Source of the DNA: Leptobrachium leishanense
Taxonomy: Eukaryota; Chordata; Amphibia; Anura; Megophryidae
DNA length: 64,000 nucleotides
Assembly (NCBI GenBank): GCA_009667805.1
Contig: CM019065.1
Location: 14,830,952-14,894,951, forward strand
Direction of reading: 5' to 3'
In this document: positions 59,795 through 64,000 of the stretch, one piece after another
How the letters are laid out: the number at the start of each line of letters is the position of its first letter
How positions within the stretch are numbered: the stretch's first letter is position 1
Translations under genes and position numbers: made by a program
The notes under the pieces: model-generated
The model's database searches: none
What the model was told of the DNA's origin: nothing
What the model saw: the letters and a program-made list of their open reading frames with translations, nothing else

Positions 59795-60425
59795 TCCCAG
59801 CAACTATTTTGGGGGCTCAGTAATTTCTGCAAATATTTGGCTATTGAGGTAATCTGAGGTAATCTTTGTGATCACTCCCAGCAACTATTTTAGGGGCTCT
59901 GTAATTTCTGCAAAATATTTGGGAATTGAGGTAATCTGAGGTAATCTTTGTGCTCACTCCCAGCAACTATTTTGGGGGCTCAGTAATTTCTGCAAAATAT
60001 TTGGGAATTTAAGTGATCTGTGTCTTGTCACAGCCAATGCCACGCAGTATTTTGGGGGTCAGTAATTTCTACAAAATATCTGGGAATTGAAGTGATCTGT
60101 GTCTTGTTGTCACAGCCAGTGCCATGCAGTATTTTGGGCGTCAGTAATTTCTACAAAATATTTGGGAATTGAGGTGATCTGTGTCTTGTCACAGCCAGTG
60201 CCACGTAGTATTTTGGGCATCAGTAATTTCTACAAAATATTTGGGAATTGAGGTGATCTGTGTCTTGTTGTCACAGCCAGTGCCAGCCAGTATTTTAGGT
60301 GTCAGTAAATTCTACAAAATATTTGGGAATTGAGGTGATCTGTGTCTTGACACAGCCAGTGCCACGCAGTATTTTGGGAGTCAGTAATTTCTACAAAATA
60401 TTTGGAAATTGTTATAATCCGTGTG
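59795..60425 (+). repeat. Tandem array, about eight units of about 80 bp
   Basis: Units share CAGTAATTTCTACAAAATAT, TTGGGAATTGAGGTGATCTG and a variable CACAGCCAGTGCCACG part. Early units are shorter in similarity (AATCTGAGGTAATCTTTGTG). Confidence 0.9.
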
Positions 60426-61160
60426 TCCTCACTGGCTGCCACCCATCGGTGGTCTCACTGATTTATAGGAGGTTTCTGAGACTTGTAATCTGTGTCTTCT
60501 CACTGCCAGCTATCAGCGGGTTCTACATACTTCTAGCAGATTTATGTGAATTGTAATTTGTGTCTTCTCACTGCCACCCATCAGGGGATCTCACTGATTT
60601 ATAGGAGGTTTCTGAGACTTGTAATCTGTGTCTTCTCACTGCCACCCATCAGGGGGTCTCACTGATTTTTAGGAGGTTTCTGAGACTTGTAATCTGTGTC
60701 TTCTCACTGCCACCCATCAGGGGTCCCACATACTTCTAGCAGGTTTATGCGAATTGTAATTTGTGTCTTCTCACTGCCACCCATCAGGGGGTATCACTGA
60801 TTTATAGGAGGTTTCTGAGACTTGTAATTTGTGTCTTCTCACTGCCAGCTATCAGGGGTCCCACATACTTCTAGCAGATTTATGCGAATTGTAATTTGTG
60901 TCTTCTCACTGCCAGCTATCAGGGGGTCCCACATACTTCTAGCAGATTTATGCGAATTGTAATTTGTGTCATCTCACTGCCACCCGTCAGGGGGTCTCAC
61001 TGATTTATAGAAGGTTTCTGAGACTTGTAATCTGTGTCTTCTCACTGCCACCCATCAGGGGGTCTCACTGATTTATAGGAGGTTTCTGAGACTTGTAATC
61101 TGTGTCTTCTCACTGCCAGCTATCAGGGGGTCCCACATACTTCTACCAGTTTTATGCGAA
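60425..61160 (+). repeat. Tandem array, about ten units of about 70 bp, two alternating types
   Basis: Type one: CTCACTGATTTATAGGAGGT with GAGACTTGTAATCTGTGTC; type two: CACATACTTCTAGCAGATTT with GCGAATTGTAATTTGTGTC. Both end TTCTCACTGCCA. They share the TCTGTGTCTT core with the preceding array. Confidence 0.9.
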
Positions 61161-61331
61161 TCAGGGTTCCTCACTGAGTTATACCAGAGTTCTGTAAATC
61201 TATAATCTTTATACCAGAGTTGAATCAGAGTTCTGTATATAGTTAATCTATATATCACTCACCATGTCTGAAAGAACAAAAAGGACAGGCAGACGCTCCC
61301 AGCCACACAGATAAGAGGGCAAGCAGCCCCT

Positions 61332-61826
61332 GTGTCGGGAAGCTGTGCCTCTGGTCATGGTGGACGTGGTGCATCCTCTGCTGGGGCACGCTTGTCCTTT
61401 ATAAATGGTGCTGGCCGTCTTCTTAAGCAGCAGCAACATACAGAGGATTTGGTGGATTGGCTAACCAGGCAATCCTCATCCTCTGAGTCCTCTGCCAGCC
61501 AGGCTTGTAGTGCTTTACAGTCCACCTCAGCTGCTAAAACATCTAATGCAGCTACTCCTGCCGTAGCCTTGCTATCACACACAGAAGAGTCAGCTGCATT
61601 GTTTGACTACAATGACAGTAACATGCTGCTTGAGGATGCGCAGCAAGTACAGTGCTCTGATTCAATCTCTGAGGTTGAGGAAGGGAGTATAATCAACCTA
61701 GAGGAAGGGAGTGGCACTGATGACACACAAATAACTGACACTCATTTTGCCCCAGCAGCTGCAGCATACTGCCAAGTTGGCTCCAATGACGAGGACATAG
61801 GGGATGATGACTATGACGGAATGGGA
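61332..61826 (+). pseudogene. Unrecognised Ser/acidic-rich frame of the hAT family
   Basis: An open stretch of about 165 codons: RLLKQQQHTEDLVDWLTRQS, a Ser-rich part, and an acidic end (GSNDEDIGDDDYDG). A plausible ATG (MSERTKRTGRRSQPH, 61264) lies in another frame with a stop. I do not recognise a domain. It could be the N-terminal part of the family's transposase or an accessory frame. Truncated by the LTR at 61827; after that the frame runs through LTR sequence only by chance. Confidence 0.4.
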
Positions 61827-62816
61827 TGTTGTCCGCCTGCGGGTGTGCTCTATCTGCGTGCCCCCAGCGCTTACCGCTGGCCCGACTACCGAGTGACGCG
61901 GCACTCGGCGTCTCGTGCGGCCTGGCGTGACCCTGGGGAAGGGTTAGCGGGTGGTGGAGGGGACCCCTGCGTAGAACCAGCCCGACCACTGAGCAACACG
62001 GTACTCAGCGTCTCGAGCAGCTGGTTCACTGACCTTGTGGGTGTGGGACGTCTGTGGAGCGGCCGGCCGAATACGGAGATCGGATCTGTCGCGGAGGAAT
62101 ACTCGGATCTTAAGTGGAGGAATATTCGGATCTTAAGTGGAGGAATATTCGGATCTTTAGTGGAGGAATATTCGTATCTTTAAACGGAGGAATATTCGTA
62201 TCTTTAAACGGAGGACTTTTCGGATCTTACGGGCCGGGGGAATCTTCGGATCTGATCACCACTCACTTGGTATACCGAAGCGCGGTACGCGGTCCGCGCC
62301 TTTGGTTCGGATCTCACCTCGAACTGCTCGGAACGTAAGATGGACACCGCACCCTGAGACCTCGCGGGGTGCTCAGACAGTATGATGCGGCGGAGAATAA
62401 AAGTCATCAGGCGAGGCTGGATGCACTGGTAAATCTGGCTTTATTATTCACAGCTCAAGCATTTATCAACTTTACACGAATTACAATACAATGGGAATCC
62501 CTGCCCGCCCTCCCAGGACCCATTGGCCATTACAGTTCGGGGAGTCGCCGATTCGGACCGGATGGTTCGAATCGGCCATTTTCCGATTCGAAGAATCTGA
62601 TAACGGCCACGAGGCAATCGGAAAATGGCGGCGGGCAAGGCAGACAAAGGGAATACATTTCACAACACCAACGGGGACACTTTATTACACCACACATAAC
62701 CACATCTAAATAAACGTACTTTAAAACTCCGTGCGTGCCACCGCACCTAATTGTCCATGGCCATCTCACTGTCACCGCACCGCCCCTGGCTGAGGGTGCT
62801 GAGCCATTCCGTGACA
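61827..62816 (-). repeat. 3' LTR of a Gmr1-like Gypsy element
   Basis: Minus strand TGTCACGGAATGG ... GGCGGACAACA, about 990 bp, preceded by a polypurine tract (GGGGAGGGGGAGGAG at 62831-62817). AATAAA-type signal near 62445. Contains a short tandem array at 62093-62229. Confidence 0.8.
62093..62229. repeat. 23-bp tandem repeat inside the LTR
   Basis: About six units like GGAGGAATATTCGGATCTTA, diverging toward the right. Position within the U3-like part. Confidence 0.85.
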
Positions 62817-64000
62817 CTCCTCCCCCTCCCCAAGGTCCGACGCACTCGGTTGGACCCCAACGGGTCGTACCGAGGTAGTCGGGGCTCCCCAATCCCCTGG
62901 TTCCCGGGCCGACTGCCGCGATAACCCATCTGCGTTACCGTTTTGCGACCCGGGCCGATATTGGATTGTAAAATTGAAGGGTTGGAGAGCCAGGCTCCAC
63001 CGCAACAGGCGGCCGTTCTCCCCCGCCACCCGGTTGAGCCATACCAAGGGGTTATGGTCGGTCATCACGGTGAAGGACCGACCGTAGACATAGGGTTGGA
63101 GCTTCCGTAGGGCCCAGACCAAGGCCAGGCACTCCTTCTCCACTGCAGCATACCCCACCTCTCGTGGCAACAGCTTCCGGCTGATGAACGCCACCGGATG
63201 ATCCCCCCCATCGTCCCCCACTTGACTTAGGACAGCTCCCAGTCCGAACATGGATGCGTCTGTGTGAACAACAAAACGTTTATTATAGTTGGGAGCTGCT
63301 AGCAGGGGAGCTTGGGTCAGGGCGGCCTTCAATTGCCGAAAGGCCTGTTCGCACTCCGGGGACCACAGGACTTGGCGGGGCAGGGATTTCTTTGTCAGAT
63401 CAGTCAGGGGTTTGGCCAGGTCACTGTAATGGGGTACAAATTTCCTGTAGTACCCCGCGGTGCCCAGGAAGGCGAGGACCTGGGTCTTGGTCACAGGGGT
63501 GGGCCAATCCAGGATAGCCTCTATCTTAGCGGGCTCTGGCCGTTGTATCCCGCACCCCACCCGGTGGCCCAGATACAGCACTTCGGCCATCCCCACTTTG
63601 CATTTCTCCGGCTTCAGGGTCAGGTTGGCGTCCCTAATCCGGCCAGGACAGTCCCTACATGGTCCAGATGTTCCTCCCAGGTCTGGCTATAGATGGCTAT
63701 GTCATCCAGGTATGCGCAAGCGAATCCCTGGAGGCCATCGAGGAGGCGATCGATTAACCGCTGGAAGGTAGCAGGGGCGTTCTTCATCCCGAACGGCATG
63801 ACTCGAAACTGGTACAAGCCGAACGGGGTGATGAAGGCCGACTTCGGGGACGCCTTCTCGGCAAGGGAATCTGCCAATACCCCTTGCACAGATCCACCGT
63901 GGTCAGAAAATGACCCCCGGAGATCTGGTCTAGCAACTCGTCGACTCGGGGCATCGGATAAGCGTCCGTAATGGTACAATCGTTTATCCGCCGATAGTCG
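62772..64000 (-). pseudogene. Reverse transcriptase and RNase H of a Gmr1-like Gypsy element
   Basis: From the right edge: TVDLCKGYWQIPL (frame-shifted), SAFITPFGLYQFRVMPFGMK, catalytic YLDDIAIYS, one-base shift near 63640, MAEVLYLGHRVG, FLGTAGYYRKFVPHYSDLAK, RNase H with VVHTDASMFGLGAVLSQVGD, EKECLALVWALRKL, MTDHNPLVWLNR and NADGLSRQ. After RNase H only about 45 residues remain and the frame stops within the LTR; no integrase follows. Because integrase normally follows RNase H in Gypsy elements, it should lie upstream, beyond the window, as in the Gmr1 group. Confidence 0.88.

Larger units (their letters stand above)
59386..61826 (+). mobile_element. hAT-family 5' region with long tandem arrays
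   Basis: Starts TAGGGATGAGCTGTTCAGTT, as at 3309. Then two tandem arrays and a frame at 61332. Cut at 61827 by a Gypsy LTR. No transposase catalytic part present. Confidence 0.65.

Noticed and set aside
61827..62183. Continuation of the open frame from 61332 into 62183
   Set aside because: This part is LTR sequence with a 23-bp repeat; the open frame is accidental.

Overview
This window looks like eukaryotic, almost certainly vertebrate and most probably anuran (frog or toad) genomic DNA. One spliced host gene can be read, and nearly everything else is transposable elements nested inside one another. The amphibian call is an inference from the mix: a Penelope-like element, hammerhead ribozymes, piggyBac elements resembling the Uribo family, L2 and CR1 LINEs, chromodomain Gypsy elements, hAT, Tc1 and TTA-duplicating MITEs. 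No bacterial operon, CRISPR array or prophage is present.

Host gene (5583-26717, minus strand). Three exons encode a protein of about 184 residues that matches vitelline membrane outer layer protein 1 (VMO1): a signal peptide followed by three repeats, two of them clearly carrying the family's GDDTA-[LV]-N motif. A TATA box lies about 80 bases upstream of the ATG and poly(A) signals follow directly after the stop. Intron 2 is 411 bp; intron 1 is about 20.2 kb and consists mostly of transposons.

Inside intron 1, from low to high coordinates: a TTA-flanked MITE; a piggyBac-type MITE fragment carrying two hAT-type MITEs; a 1.4 kb hAT element with a perfect 8-bp target duplication; foldback elements; a piggyBac MITE inserted into another copy of its own family at a TTAA site; and a decayed hAT transposase split by a solo LTR. 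That LTR is itself split by a 792-bp ribozyme-bearing element with a 16-bp target duplication. A dead Tc1 element sits further along the same hAT.

Upstream of the gene, 27.0-36.2 kb: a Tc1 element with both terminal repeats and an uninterrupted 353-codon DD34E transposase; a hairpin-rich repeat; a block of CCAAT-box palindromes; an uninterrupted 722-codon Penelope-like reverse transcriptase with a GIY-YIG domain, followed by a hammerhead ribozyme; and a broken piggyBac transposase.

From 37 to 59 kb is a deep nest. An L2 LINE with a 2A-like motif interrupts sequence probably belonging to the piggyBac element. Next comes a minus-strand Gypsy element (3' LTR at 40878, gag start at 59109). It has been entered by a LINE-like insertion that holds an LTR, a nearly complete chromodomain Gypsy of 5.4 kb (4-bp target duplication CAAA), a hAT-type MITE (8-bp duplication), and a nearly full-length CR1 LINE that itself carries a TTA-flanked MITE. 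The last 5 kb hold a hAT-family 5' region with long tandem arrays, cut by a third Gypsy element whose RNase H lies directly beside its 3' LTR with no integrase between. That is the Gmr1 (copia-like) domain order.

The most interesting signals are the four hammerhead ribozyme motifs and their link to Penelope-like elements, the 792-bp ribozyme element, the 2A-like motif, the reconstructable VMO1 gene with its transposon-filled intron, and the several insertions whose removal restores a reading frame.
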